Source: Tulasnella sp. 424
Taxonomy: Eukaryota > Basidiomycota > Agaricomycetes > Cantharellales > Tulasnellaceae
Reading direction: 5' to 3'
Assembly (NCBI GenBank): GCA_019633425.1
Contig: WSUB01000059.1
Coordinates: forward strand, 62,001-126,000
Length of the DNA: 64,000 bases
This document shows positions 10,401 through 21,514 of the stretch, one piece after another. The translations under genes and the position numbers were made by a program. The notes under the pieces are model-generated. The model had not been told where the DNA came from and did no database searches. It worked only from the letters and a program-made list of their open reading frames with translations. Within the stretch, counting starts at the first letter, position 1; every line of letters begins with the position of its first letter.

Positions 10401-12557
10401 TTTCCGGGGTTTCCTCCTCCACCCTTGGCTTTGGTACCGAGACGGACGACGGAGCTGGCTTAACTGGAGCGACGTGACCAAAGGTTGATGCGGATGCCGT
10501 AGCGGAACCTTCCGCACTCGCATTTCCAGGTATTCCATTCGAAGCGGGCAGTGATAACATGGTGCTGCTTGCATTGTTGGAAGAGAAATTCGAGGCCGAG
10601 GTCATTGACGAGTTTGAGGAAGGGAAGAAGTGTTGGGATAATCGACGAAGCAAGGTAGGGCTTGACGCGCTCAATGGTCCTGCGCTGGTGCTGGCCCTAG
10701 CTCGACCATTGCGGGCGGTGCGTGGTTTAGGGTGGGACTGGCGGGAAGACGAGTGGCTCGCGTCCGATATTGAGGCCATAGACGGCGTTCGTGTAACGGT
10801 CACGAAGCCCGAAAGGGTTAAAGGGGTGCCGAGGTCAGAAGTGGAAGGAGTTAGGAGGCCCATGTCGGTATTTGCGCCGTTTGGAAGGGGTGGGGCAGGA
10901 ATGGACAGATGGGTAAGGCTGCCATCGGGATGTCGGAGGGACATCGTTCGACGTCGAGCACCGGTATGTGCTGATTCAGAGCGCCGTTCATGCGAAGTCT
11001 TCGAGCCGAAACGACTTGGGTGACCCTGTCGAACCACGCCATGCTCGTAGTTGTTCCAAGGAGTCGCTGATGGCGGCGCACTCGACAGGTCATGAGAAGA
11101 GTTATCGGGTTCTCTTGATTTGATTGCAGGCACGTCATCGGACTGTCGGAAGATAGAAGATGATCTCGATGTGGTATACGATTTCCGTGTTGCACGTGGT
11201 GACTCCAAGCTTTGGCGTGGCGATGCAGTGACAAAGGCCGATGCGGAAGAAGGCCGAGGACCATCAGGCGCAGACCGGGACGAAGACGGTCGGGAGAAAA
11301 GACCGCCGCTGAATATCTTGGTCCCAAAGTTCCTCGTAGCCAAGTCGCTGCTACTTGGTGGATTGGTGCCGGTTTGGGGAGATAAAAAATCCGGAGACTC
11401 GGTTGCGAAGCTGAGAGGGGGAAGTGACGGCGCAGTGGAAGCTGGCGGACTAGACGAGGAAAACACGGAGTGCGAGTTGGATCTTCTTCTTGATCTTGAG
11501 GGGGGAGATGATGGGCACCTTTCCATGGTCGCTGTTTGGACGGGCAATGGTGGTTCAGGAGCTTTGGGTGTCTCTGAACGGGCCGACGCTGGTGTTGAGT
11601 CCTTTCGACGTCGACGACTCCAAAAGGATGACCTGGGAGCACAATTTAGTCTCTAACAAACGTGTCGACGCTAACTTAGACGCACTTTCTCGACAGGTTC
11701 TTTTCTTCGCCATCCGTCTGCATTTCTTCAACTTCCTTCTCCTTTCCTTTTCCCTTTCCATCTCCAAACAATGCGGCCCCAACAGACAACCTTCTTTTCA
11801 CCCTAGACTCCACCTCCTCGGTATCTGAGTAAGCCTTGCCGTCCGCGAAGACACTGCGGCTCCGACGCACTGAAGGTGGAGACTTCGTTGTTGGAATAGA
11901 GTCGGAAGGGAGTGCAAACGAGATGGAACTGTCTTTCGCTTGTTTCGGGGACTCCGGGTCGACAAACGCAATCGACGCTCTTCGAGGCTGGGTATTGGAA
12001 GACGTCACTCGCATTGGTCGCGACGGCATTCTTCGAGAGGGGCCAGAAGGACCCGCACTCGCACTGCCGCTGCCGCTAGCTTCTGAACCGGCGGCCGAAT
12101 TATATGCGCCAAGAGGTGGTAACGGAGGTTCAGGGAGTTGAGGAAGGTCCTTGTCGATGTTGAGGTACGATGAGGCGGGTCGTTGCGTTCTGGACTGAGG
12201 CCTCGGTGTCGCGAGCAACATCGAGCTCGAGGGACTTTCGGCTCGATCTTGCGGAGCTTCATCTTTGGTATCGTTCGCAGAACCGCTTTGCGTCGTTGGT
12301 TGTGCAGCTTCTTCGTCAGGCGCAGCATCCAACAGCACGACTGAACTACGTCGCCTCCAAAACCGCGAGCCACCCAACGGTGACCTTGACTGAGCTGCAC
12401 TATTTGATGACGCTACGGACCTTCTAGGTCCCTTGGAAGACGACGCAGAATCAGGACTGAGACTGGTGGCGATGCTGGGGTCGTAATCGTGCGATATTCT
12501 GGCTGGTGTATTTTGGAAGGCATAGAGAGCAGAGATTTGACATGGATCTGCACTCAT
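7497..12557 (-). CDS. Sec7-PH domain Arf guanine-nucleotide exchange factor
   Basis: Seven exons (12557-11686, 11632-10337, 10272-10076, 10019-9883, 9823-9611, 9552-9028, 8975-7497) join in phase to 1572 residues. The first ~700 are disordered and Ser/Pro/Arg-rich. The Sec7 domain follows: LVQSVSKAEIASVLAS, ADEFHARALRAYLARFDF, DLSLPKETQQIDRVMEAFAKRY with the catalytic-glutamate loop, HPYILAFSLMMLHTDAFNKS, FFDNITFAPFIFIED. A split PH domain comes next (VLKVTKFGVLNRKEDLL, WSVLLTGSQLLFFKD, LHAPDEHSMNEWMALINYA), then a long tail with coiled coil. This is the Syt1/EFA6-like Sec7-PH class that loads GTP on Arf at membranes, with PH binding phosphoinositides. The exact start is uncertain: the frame is open further upstream, with another ATG near 12674, and I chose MSADPCQISALYAF. 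Confidence 0.92.
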
Positions 12558-13459
12558 TGCATGCTGTTGCTCCTGAGCACAGATGCTAAGAGTCGCAAGT
12601 CGTACCGCGGGTTGAAAAAGTCGTGACAGGAGTCGAGCAAGGGAATGTTGCTGGAAAAGGCGGCGCCACATCTGAATCTCACGGTCCTCGAAACGCCGTT
12701 GGAAACTCGGCGTCAGGGGGGGAGCGACGATGTTCTTTATAAAAGCCTTAGATACCAACCGGCTGAAGAACTGGGCTGCCCGAAGGCAATGAGGCCAAGC
12801 GGCCAGATTAGGTGAGGCATAAACTGCGGACGACCACGCCTCGGAGCTTCGGAGCCCAGCAAACACACGGCGATGAATAAACCTGTATACAAAGATACAA
12901 CCGACGAGCAAGAAATCATGACACACTGAGACAGATTGGGAAGAAGGAAAACAAAACGGAGCTGCCGAGAAAGTCGCGTGTTAGGAAGCAGGAGAGGTAG
13001 AGGAGAGTCGGAAGCCGGGACGATTACGAATGCGCATAGCGGAGGCCGTAAATGCTGCGCGGACAAGGAGGAGTTAAGGTAAAGGTGAGGCGAGGCGAGG
13101 CGAAAGGAAAAGGAAAAGGAAAGGGGAACGTGTAATGTGGTATTGCGACAGGCGGGTGGCGAGCAAAAAGGCGGGCGCGTGAAGGAACGGGGACCAGGCG
13201 AGAAAAGCGAAGGTTGAACTCCACAAGTTGATTGTCGAATGTAAGACCTGAAATGAAATAATGCACGCGCTCGGTTCCGTTATGGTCGTAAATGGAAGAG
13301 GTATTCCGCTTCCATACCCGTTGTCTGTGATTCTGTAGAAAAGGAACAACATCCCGCCAAATATTGAATCCGGCCCGCCACACCTCAGCGTCGGACTCTG
13401 ACAAGGTGCGCGGTCCCCCCACGGTATCTTGGCGCACCGCTCGGAGTCCCGTCCTATCC
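12558..13459. other. Intergenic: upstream of Sec7-PH gene, 3' of PPZ gene
   Basis: About 900 bp. A short purine-rich stretch near 13090-13125 (GGCGA and GGAAAA iterations) stands out. The reading frame upstream of the Sec7-PH start stays open to 12926, so part of this could be N-terminal coding sequence. Otherwise I see nothing supportable. Confidence 0.4.
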
Positions 13460-15069
13460 TCACGTCGTCCCCGGAGACGTGGGAGCCAAACTCTTTCGCT
13501 TCGCCTTGGTCATTTCCTTTCGCAACGCTGGACCATCTAAAGGTTTGAGCAGCTCAAACGCGCACAGAAGATCCTCTGATACGCTCATGCACGCTCCGTA
13601 GTTGTCGAACTCTGCCACAAAAAAAGTCCGACGTCAGAAATGACGGCGTCACTTGCACGAGGACACCCAAGAACCTACCTCCACAATAGTTCGGTGCGCT
13701 GAACACTGTTACAAGCGTCCGATCATTCCAAAACTCGTAACCATCCTCCACGACCATATGTGCTCGGCAGATGAGATCCATGTCGTACCTGCCAAGAACG
13801 GAAGTTTCAGCGCGTTACCCCATCCGGTAAAAGCAGCTCACACTCACTTCCCCAGGAACTCATTGATAACGGCCTTCCCGAAGCAATAGCTCACCCCTCG
13901 TTCGTTGTCTTCCCAGTCCGCAGCCGTATCACTCGGGTCACTCCATAGCAAATCATTTAAGAGCCCGTAGTCGGGGACGTCCGTCGGTCTTTGTATTCGT
14001 TTGATATCGTCCATCGATGAAAGTGACGGCGACAAGCCTCCATGAACGCAGAAAATCTTGGATGCAACGATCGCAGCGATAGGGAGGGTATTGAATACGT
14101 CGACGAATGTCTTCCATATCTTGAGCGAGGTTCTGCGTTTGCACTCGTCATAGAAACCATACACTAACCGACCACGTGTCAGCGCGCCAAGATCAAACTA
14201 AGCCAATTGGTATCGGCTAATGAAATCAACCCACCTCGAGTGACGTTGGCACACTCGTGATTGCCTCGTAAAAGGAAGAAGTTCTCTGGATACTTGACTT
14301 TGTAGCACAAGAGTAGCAGGATTGTCTCCAGACTCTGCTTGCCCCGATCTACGTAGTCTCCAAGGAAGAGATAATTGCTTTGAGGGGGGAAACCGCACAT
14401 TTCAAACAATCGGATCAAGTCCGAGTACTGCCCGTGTACGTCCCCGACAATCTTCACCGGAGGGCTCAGTTCTATGAGTGTCGGCTGTGAGAGAAATACC
14501 TCCCGAGCCGCCAAACACAGCAGGGTAATCTCCGACTGCTTCAAGCAAAGCGATTTGGACACTTTGCCAGTATAACCAACATCGAGGAGTCGGTTGATCA
14601 TGTCGTCGATGTCCAGCGTGCGTTGTGGAGTGGCTGAGCCTGGGCCGGTCGTGGCGCCAGTGGCTGGTGTGCCATTGGTTCCAGGGTTGGGATTGGATAG
14701 GATTGTCTGAGTTGAGGGAATATCCAGCGGAGGTAGTTGAGTCGGTAAGGTTGCGGTGGAGGATGAAGGTTCGGAGGGGGCGTTTAGTACCGAGTCTGAG
14801 GCTGGGATTCCGGCGCCATTGGAGGGTGGAGGATGCGGTGAAGGTTCTCGTCGGAACAAACGGCTCCCCTTGGATTTACCGTTACTACCGGCCTGTGGTG
14901 AAGTCGGGCTGGCCTTTGAACCATCGGCACCTCGACTTTCAGTGTTCTCTCCATCGTCATCTTTCCCTGCTCCCTTCTCCTTCTTGATCTTTTTCGGGTC
15001 GGCTGTTTGACTAGCAGCGTTTTCTTTGCGAGAGCTGAAGAGACTTGACAGGAAGGACTTTGGAGCCAT
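13460..15069 (-). CDS. PPZ1: PPZ-type serine/threonine protein phosphatase
   Basis: Four exons (15069-14235, 14163-13848, 13788-13679, 13611-13460) join to 470 residues. The first ~165 residues are disordered and Ser/Pro-rich; the N-terminal [15 protein letters not shown] lacks the myristoylation glycine seen in yeast Ppz1. The PP1-like catalytic core then shows [14 protein letters not shown] (GDxHG), [13 protein letters not shown] (GDxxDRG) and [13 protein letters not shown] (GNHE). It continues with [23 protein letters not shown] and [23 protein letters not shown]. All metal-binding residues are present, so it should be active. The combination of disordered extension and PP1-like core defines the fungal PP-Z class, which regulates cation homeostasis, cell-wall integrity and salt tolerance. 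The short basic C-terminus ends [13 protein letters not shown]1-like core after a long extension makes plain PP1 less likely. Confidence 0.93.
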
Positions 15070-15530
15070 CGCAAAAGAATGAGGGTGTCTGCTGGAGCGG
15101 TGGATTGCAGACTGGACTGTTCGAGTAAGATAACAAAGGCTCAGCAATCTCATACATATTTTCCTCCTCCGGATCATCGGTAGTTACCTAGCTGAGCGAC
15201 TTTAGTTGTCGCTTAGATAGTAGGAGCAGGCTAGACGGAGCGGAGGGGGTAGTCGAATCCGTGAGGGGTGGCCGTAAAAACCAAACTCTACGCTCCCCGG
15301 AAGAGGTTTCGGCTTTAGCGTGCTTCTTTTCCTGCCACAGACTGCACGCACAATGCCAGTTTGACGTTCGCGCCGCATAATGAACTCAGCCAGGCTATAC
15401 ATAGATATCACACGAATGACCATGCTTCATGGAAGATCCATATGTGGAAACGTAAAAAAATAACATTGCAAAAAGACTGAAAATACAGCGAACTTCCACC
15501 AGACAGCGTCACGCGAGGGTTGCAGATCCT
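15070..15530. other. Intergenic between RPS11 stop and PPZ start
   Basis: 461 bp expected to hold the PPZ promoter and the RPS11 3' UTR. No RNA gene or conserved ORF recognised. Confidence 0.5.
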
Positions 15531-16287
15531 TCAGAACTTGCCGAAGGTCTTTGCAGCAGTGTTGTTCGACATCACCCGCACCACGTTGAAGCTTACGGTT
15601 TTGGATAGCGGGCGGCATTGACCTGGAGCGAAGATCAGGATCCGTTCTGGATTCTCTGCAGAACCTCAGGGCTTGCTTACCAACGGTGACGATATCTCCG
15701 ACCTCCACACGGAAAGCTGGTGAGCAGTGGGCAGCCAAGTTCTTGTGTCGCTTCTCGTATCGGTCTTTGGGGTCGCAAGACGAATCAGTCCATGCTCGAC
15801 CACCCCACGTGGAAGGCACCTTCACTTACGGTATTTCGGAATATAGTGCAGGTAGTCTCTACGGACAATGATGGTTCTGGTCATCTTGGTCGAGATGACC
15901 CTACCAGTGAGAATCCGCCCGCGGATGCTGACGTTCGAGGTGAAGGGGCACTTGTGGTCTAGCAACACATTCACGCGTAATGAGCAAGTTAGCATAGCCC
16001 CAAGTAAAGGTCACTTTCAGTGGCCAAAGGCGGCCATGAGTACTAACCAATGTAGTCACCCTGGATGGCAAGCGGCGGGGTCTTGAAGCCCAAGCCAACA
16101 TTCTTGTACCACCGCTTCGTCTTGAACGACGTAACCTTCTGGCCATCAGCACCAGCTACCAATTGCGAATATCGTCATAAGAACGTTCGTAGCTAGCGAT
16201 GGAACCTCCAACCCAAGTCAACATACTCTTTGGCTTCGAGCGCTGGAAAATCGGCTGCTTGTGATATGACCTCTCAGCGGTATCCAT
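15531..16287 (-). CDS. RPS11: 40S ribosomal protein S11 (uS17)
   Basis: Five exons (16287-16227, 16155-16048, 15958-15830, 15764-15681, 15622-15531) join in phase to 157 residues, one shorter than human RPS11. Diagnostic stretches in order are [101 protein letters not shown] and the C-terminal AAKTFGKF. uS17 binds 18S rRNA early in small-subunit assembly. Intron 1 follows soon after the start codon, as in many highly expressed ribosomal-protein genes. There is no sign of truncation. Confidence 0.97.
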
Positions 16288-17915
16288 TTTGCGTGTTCTC
16301 TTCCGTTAACGAGATGATTTTAGGGTAAACTGGCGGGCGTTAACGACAGTAACGAGACTCGTCTTTCGGTTTCGACCTGGACTGGATGGGGGGCGGCAAT
16401 GAGCGGAGGTAAGGAATTTGGTTGATTTCGCACGGCCTGCGCCACGGCACCCACCAAATCAAGACCTTGCTCGGGTTCCAACCATAACCACCACCGCACT
16501 CTCTGTTTTCTCTCGATTGGGGGTTACATTAATACAGGCTGCTTTACTAGCTCGGATATAACGCTGTGTACTGGCTTGATGAATCAGGCATAATTCCTCT
16601 CTCCCGTCCCGTGCCATCGTTCAAAACTTCCCTCCACCGCCGTCCACTCTGACATGAAACTAACACATTTGCCATTAATTCCTGTCACTTGCTTCGAAAT
16701 CGCCCACTTGATCATTTGTGGGGTTTCTCCTCGGACGATCGGGGAAATACGTGCTTCTGGCTGCCCCTATACTCTTCTAACTGGCCAGATCTCATTGAAC
16801 CCGTCAGGCTTCCAGCGAGTCTCTCAGCGTCTAGGATTTCTGTATATTTTGACTCAGAGTCACTGGATACGGCAGCACCCGCAACCTATCCCCCTTTACG
16901 TCTTTAAACAGTGTTCAGCGGGGAAGCAGTCGTGGTCCGGATCAAACAGACCAGCTTAGATAGTACATTACAGAGATCCACCCTTGCACGTTTGTTTATG
17001 ACACCCCCTCCCCGCGATGAGAGATTTCGGCGGGAGACAAGCCCACGCCCCCTAGTGTGATGCATCTCGGACCCTCCCAAGGCTGCTTCTGACGAGCTCC
17101 GGTTCGAATGTGTAAATCCAAAAGCTCAATTTCCCAACACTTTTTTTACCACGCAGAACTACGGCAGAAGCTCATCTTCCCCCTCTCAGCCGTTCTCGGA
17201 AGAGGTTCGCCAAGACGCTCCCATTCGAGATACACATTGAGCCTCTCCGACGAAGAGCAGAGTTGAATCTTAGAGGACGGTAGTATGTTTTGCGAAACCC
17301 AGACGACTTGGCAGACCGTCTTGTCCGTCGTCTGTCGAGAAGCTCTCCCAACGACGTACGACGCGCCGATACCACAAATGATAGACACGCCGCTGGTAAC
17401 AAGTAATTGATATTAGCTCTTTGGCTAGCCCGGAGGTAGTGCAAGGGCTTGGTAGAGATGCTGAAACTGTCGACGCAGTCGGAACGGCAGATCACTCAGA
17501 GTGAACGATAAGTGCCTGTCGTTGAGTTAGTTTGCACTTGCACGGTATATGGAAACTGTCTTGAATATGAAGTCCCTGAGTATAGTGACGATTCCAAAGG
17601 TCTCTACAGGCAGTTGGTCTGAGACAGACCGGGCTCGATTTGTGGTGCAGCTCCCCTACTGTTAAAATCAATCTTTCAGTCGTTTGCCATTCCTTCGGTA
17701 GTGTAGTGCGTACACTTGACTTGATTTGGATAGGATTGCTGGGGTGGCTCGGCAACTAGTGTTACTCGGCTTATCTTGCATCGCCTCAACTTGGTGCGAG
17801 TCGCTGATTTGCGCGACACACTCTATTCCCCACTGTCACTCGATTTTCCTCTCCGCGGAGCCCCTGCCTGACCGTTGCCTCGTATACTTGATCGACTCCA
17901 TTACACTACAGTTTA
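16288..17915. other. Divergent intergenic region between RPS11 and kinase-TPR gene
   Basis: 1.6 kb holding the RPS11 promoter, the kinase-TPR promoter and one copy of the dispersed repeat described at 16980-17300. ORFs here have no domain features. Confidence 0.5.
16980..17300 (+). repeat. Dispersed repeat, copy R1
   Basis: Shares recognisable, gapped similarity with 25005-25290 and 26830-27060. All three contain a CTACGGxxG motif, then CTCGGA(A/C)GA(A/G)GTTCGC ~30 bp later, then GATACACAT ~25 bp further. R1 and R2 also share ATCTCGGACCCT and GAATGTGTAA upstream of that core. Boundaries are approximate because the copies have diverged. Confidence 0.65.
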
Positions 17916-20576
17916 ATGCAAGAAAGCGAGATCTCCCATATCGATCTCCCTCATGGGTCTGGGTCTGGCCGAGACCCCCTTTGTGACTCCCAGCTTAGCG
18001 CCAAACTAGTGGGTCCCGTCTGAATCTGAAGGAGCAATTGGAACGACTTGCTGACACAATATCGCCTTCGTAGCGTGGAAGGCTGGAGAAGCTTGCGCAG
18101 TGGCGAATTGATCCCTCCAGGATCGAATTCCCTGGCGACCTCTACGAGTTTCGTGGAGGATTCGCGACGGTTTCACGAGCGTTATTATCTTCTCCTCCCA
18201 ACATCCAAGGCAGTCCAAACGAGCCCGAACATATGACAGACGAGCGTTCGGATTCAGATATTCAAAACTTCAACTCTATCGGCGACGCCCGGAAGTCTGA
18301 ACCTGAGGAACGAGGTCAAGAGGAGTGCCAAAGCAAGCACCCAGGCAGCATAGAAAACGACCATGTAACAAAAGAAAAGAAGAAAGAACCTGGCGATGAA
18401 GGCGAAGAACGAAAATCTGCTGATCAAAGTTCAAACTCGAAGGTGGTCGTGTCAGCGTTCTCCTTTTCAGCACACCCATCGGTTGACCGGATTCTCTACT
18501 CCAACAGATTGTGGCAGTCAAGAAGCTGAAGGTAGAAAACGATGCCGATCTAGAACACGTATTGGGAGTAAGAATCCTTCCTCCCATTGTCGAGCTTGAC
18601 CGAAATACTAACTTCTCTTAGTTGGCACTTAGGGAATCGGAATTCGTGGTCGAGCTTTCACATCCCAACATCGTTGAATTTGAAGGATTTGTCGAAAATG
18701 CGTCCAAGCGTATGATATGGTTGGTTTTTCCATGGGAGGAAAACGGGAATTTGAGGGACTTTCTTGCCTCTGGAGAATGGGAAATACCTGAGCGAATCTC
18801 GCTGGTACGATCGGCCCCTATTCCTGTAACCCTCAGCTGAGAAGTCATATCCCAGATCAATGACGTGGCGAAAGGTGTTGAATACCTTCATAGCCGAAAC
18901 CCGCCCATATATCATGGCGACCTTAAGTCGGTGCGTGTTTCCCTCAAAGTAGCTTGGAGCTCTGGCTAATCCCGGGTCTCTGCAGCTCAACGTATTGGTT
19001 CATTCCAACTTCCATGCTGTGATTACGGACTTCGGCTCTGCTCGTCGCCTAGGGACCAAGGTCTCTGACCAGGAAGCGAAGAAACGTGAACCGGCGCAGC
19101 CAAGACCTGAGCAACCCACGGGCGAGGAGAGTATGACGCTTCAAGCAGTGTACTCTGCCTCCACCAACACCATAACTCTCACCGGCGACAAGTACACCCT
19201 TCGCTGGGCCGCTCCTGAGCTGCTGAGGGACGAGGCACCGAGCCTTGCATGCGATATCTGGGCGCTGGGCTGGATAGCCTATGAGGTACGATGGACCATA
19301 AGGATCGTTCACCGTCGATGCTCATAACTTCTGCTGATATAGGTGATGACCAACACCATTCCATTCCACGATGTTAAAAGGGACGTCGCCGTAGTCAACC
19401 GGGTCATTCAAGGAGACCTTCCGTCCATCACCGACCATGCCCGCATGTCATTAATTCAGGCGCTTTGCTCACTCATGGCCCAGTGTTGGAGCATTATCCC
19501 TGAAAAACGACCGACGGCAGCCGATTGTGTCAAATTAATCTCTTGGATGGTGAGTGAGTGGCGCTTGTAATGGGTTGATGCCATTTATGTTTCTGTGTGG
19601 TTGACCCGGCGTGCACTTGATACAGCCGATGATCGTCCCAGCACCTACCCAAGCCGAGGACTCGGAGGCCTCTCCGACTCGCTCTGCGGAACTTCTCCGC
19701 CAACTTGGAGAAATGTACAAAGCGCAAGGCGACTATGTCAACGCATTGGACTGCTACACCAGGGCGTTGAATATCTGCGCAACCACCGAGGACACATACG
19801 GAAAAGCTGCCACTCTGTGGAGTCTTGCCGAAGGGCATCGGTATCAAGCCGAGTACAGCAAAGCCGCAAAGTGCTACTCCGAAGCCCTACAGCTTTATAC
19901 CCACGTCGGGGATCATGGAAGTAGAGCCAGGGCTCTGTGGGGTCTCGCTGAGGTGCACCGAACCCTCGAGGAGTATACTGAAGCCGCCACGTCCTTCTCC
20001 GAGGCCCTCCAGATTTCTACCGATATCAATGATCAAATGGGGAGAAGCGACGCTCTTTGGGGTCTCGCTGATATCCATCGGCGACGGGAGGAGTACGACG
20101 ACGCTATCAAACTGCTCTCTGAAAGCCTCCAAATACGTACGGACAAGGGATGGGGCCTCGGGAGAGCTAGCAGTTTGTGGAGTCTGGGTGAAGTTCATCG
20201 ATTGCGAGGGGAATACATCGAGGCTATCAAGTTCCACTCCGAATCGCTCCAGGTATACACCGATATGGGCGACAAAGGAGGACAAGTTGAGGCTCTATGG
20301 GGCCTCGGTGAGGTGCATCTATCTCGAGAGGAGTATGAAGACGCCGCTTCATTCTACTCGAAAGCCCTGCCGATTGCCAACCACACGGGCAGTAAAGGCT
20401 GGAGAGCCAATGTTCTGCTCGGCCTTGGCGAAACATATCGCAGGCAGGGTCACCGTGGTGAAGCAATATCTTTTTACACGGATGCCTCTGAAGCCTGGCG
20501 AGAGATTGGATTATCCGAGAAAGCAGCTGACGCTTTGAAGAGAGCTGCTGATCTTCGCGCCGAAGAGGTCACATGA
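17916..20576 (+). CDS. Protein kinase fused to tetratricopeptide repeats
   Basis: Nine exons (17916-18008, 18074-18442, 18508-18567, 18622-18804, 18856-18930, 18986-19285, 19343-19549, 19626-20576, with one join resolved by phase at each boundary) give 745 residues. The kinase domain shows a degenerate glycine loop (FRGGFATVSRA), the catalytic lysine in VAVKKL, SHPNIVEFEGFV, HGDLKSLNVLV, DFGSARRLG, WAAPELL and EKRPTAADC. HGD replaces the usual HRD arginine. An acidic, lysine/glutamate-rich insert of ~95 residues separates the glycine loop from VAVKKL. After the kinase come about eight TPR units (EMYKAQGDYVNALDCYTRAL, then repeated ALWGLAEVHR...Y..A...). Kinase-TPR fusions are typical of expanded Agaricomycete signalling and NLR-like repertoires. 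The partner is unknown. (Eight exons are listed; the count with the start exon is eight.). Confidence 0.85.
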
Positions 20577-21514
20577 TGTTTGATTAGCTGAAATACAGGC
20601 ATTCCGGTATATAGCTCCAACTTGGCTCTATAGTGCGTCACTCGAGACTCCGATCACCTCCCTCGAATACGGACTTATGCTCTTCCTGGATGCTTTCATC
20701 TCTGTCGTGCGTAAATCGTTACAGCTCTACGGGTAGCGCCCAACGCAGCAATGGTCGTTGTGTGACGCTCATTGTTCGTACTCGAGTGTCTATCATCCGG
20801 GGCGTTTTCAGTCGAGGCCAAACTCGGGGCAACCTATAGCGATCGGTCGTCATGTGCGAGCCGGGGGTTGTTCGATAATTTTGTTCTCGCACTCGATCGG
20901 CTCCTTGCCCAGGTGTGTTGTTCTCGAAGCATCCTGTGGGTCCGAAGTAGGCCTAGGAGAAATGACGATGATGCTGAGTTTTCTGGAATACCTCGAAGTA
21001 ATCACATACCACGACACTTTGGCTATCCTTCTTCCCTTTCCTGGAAATCGACACCACCCACCAACGAAAGGTCAACATCATCTCGCTTCTAGAAACAACC
21101 TCCTAAAAGCTCAAACGTTATGCCAGCATTCATGGGGAACCTGTTTAGCGGAGCGAGTGAGCGAGTGAGCTCTTTACAATCACAACGCAAGCGTCAGCCC
21201 GTGTGCTCAAAGACTTGCTGAATGAAGGAGACAATAAAGCCCAGGAGCAACCGGTTGTCAAGCCGCCGGCTTTCATGCCACACTTAACGACACATATGCC
21301 TTTTGTGGCCAAAGGGGTCCAATCTCTGTTGCGACCAAAGTCTACAGAACAAATCCGCTCTACACATTTTGTCCCACCTGCGAGGGTACTTATACACCAC
21401 ACATCCACTCCTCCCGTCTCTCACCAGAAACTAAAGTCATCTCGCCCTCTCACAGACAACCTCTCCCCACCTTGGAAAGCTTTAACCTACTCCATTACAT
21501 TCCATCTATCTTCA
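20577..21514. other. Intergenic between kinase-TPR gene and 21.5-kb gene
   Basis: 938 bp expected to hold the kinase-TPR 3' UTR and the next promoter. A CT-rich stretch (21395-21510) precedes the ATG at 21515, as expected of a fungal transcription start region. No gene seen. Confidence 0.5.

Noticed and set aside
10851..11642. 263-codon minus-strand ORF overlapping the Sec7-PH gene
   Set aside because: It is a frame shadow of exon 2 of the Sec7-PH gene, whose own frame joins in phase to the neighbouring exons.
13024..13463. Two overlapping minus-strand ORFs downstream of the PPZ stop
   Set aside because: They lie in the PPZ 3' flank with low-complexity Phe/Pro/Ser runs and lack any domain.
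19825..20538. 237-codon plus-strand ORF overlapping the TPR region
   Set aside because: It is a frame shadow of the TPR exon; the TPR frame is periodic and joins the kinase exons.
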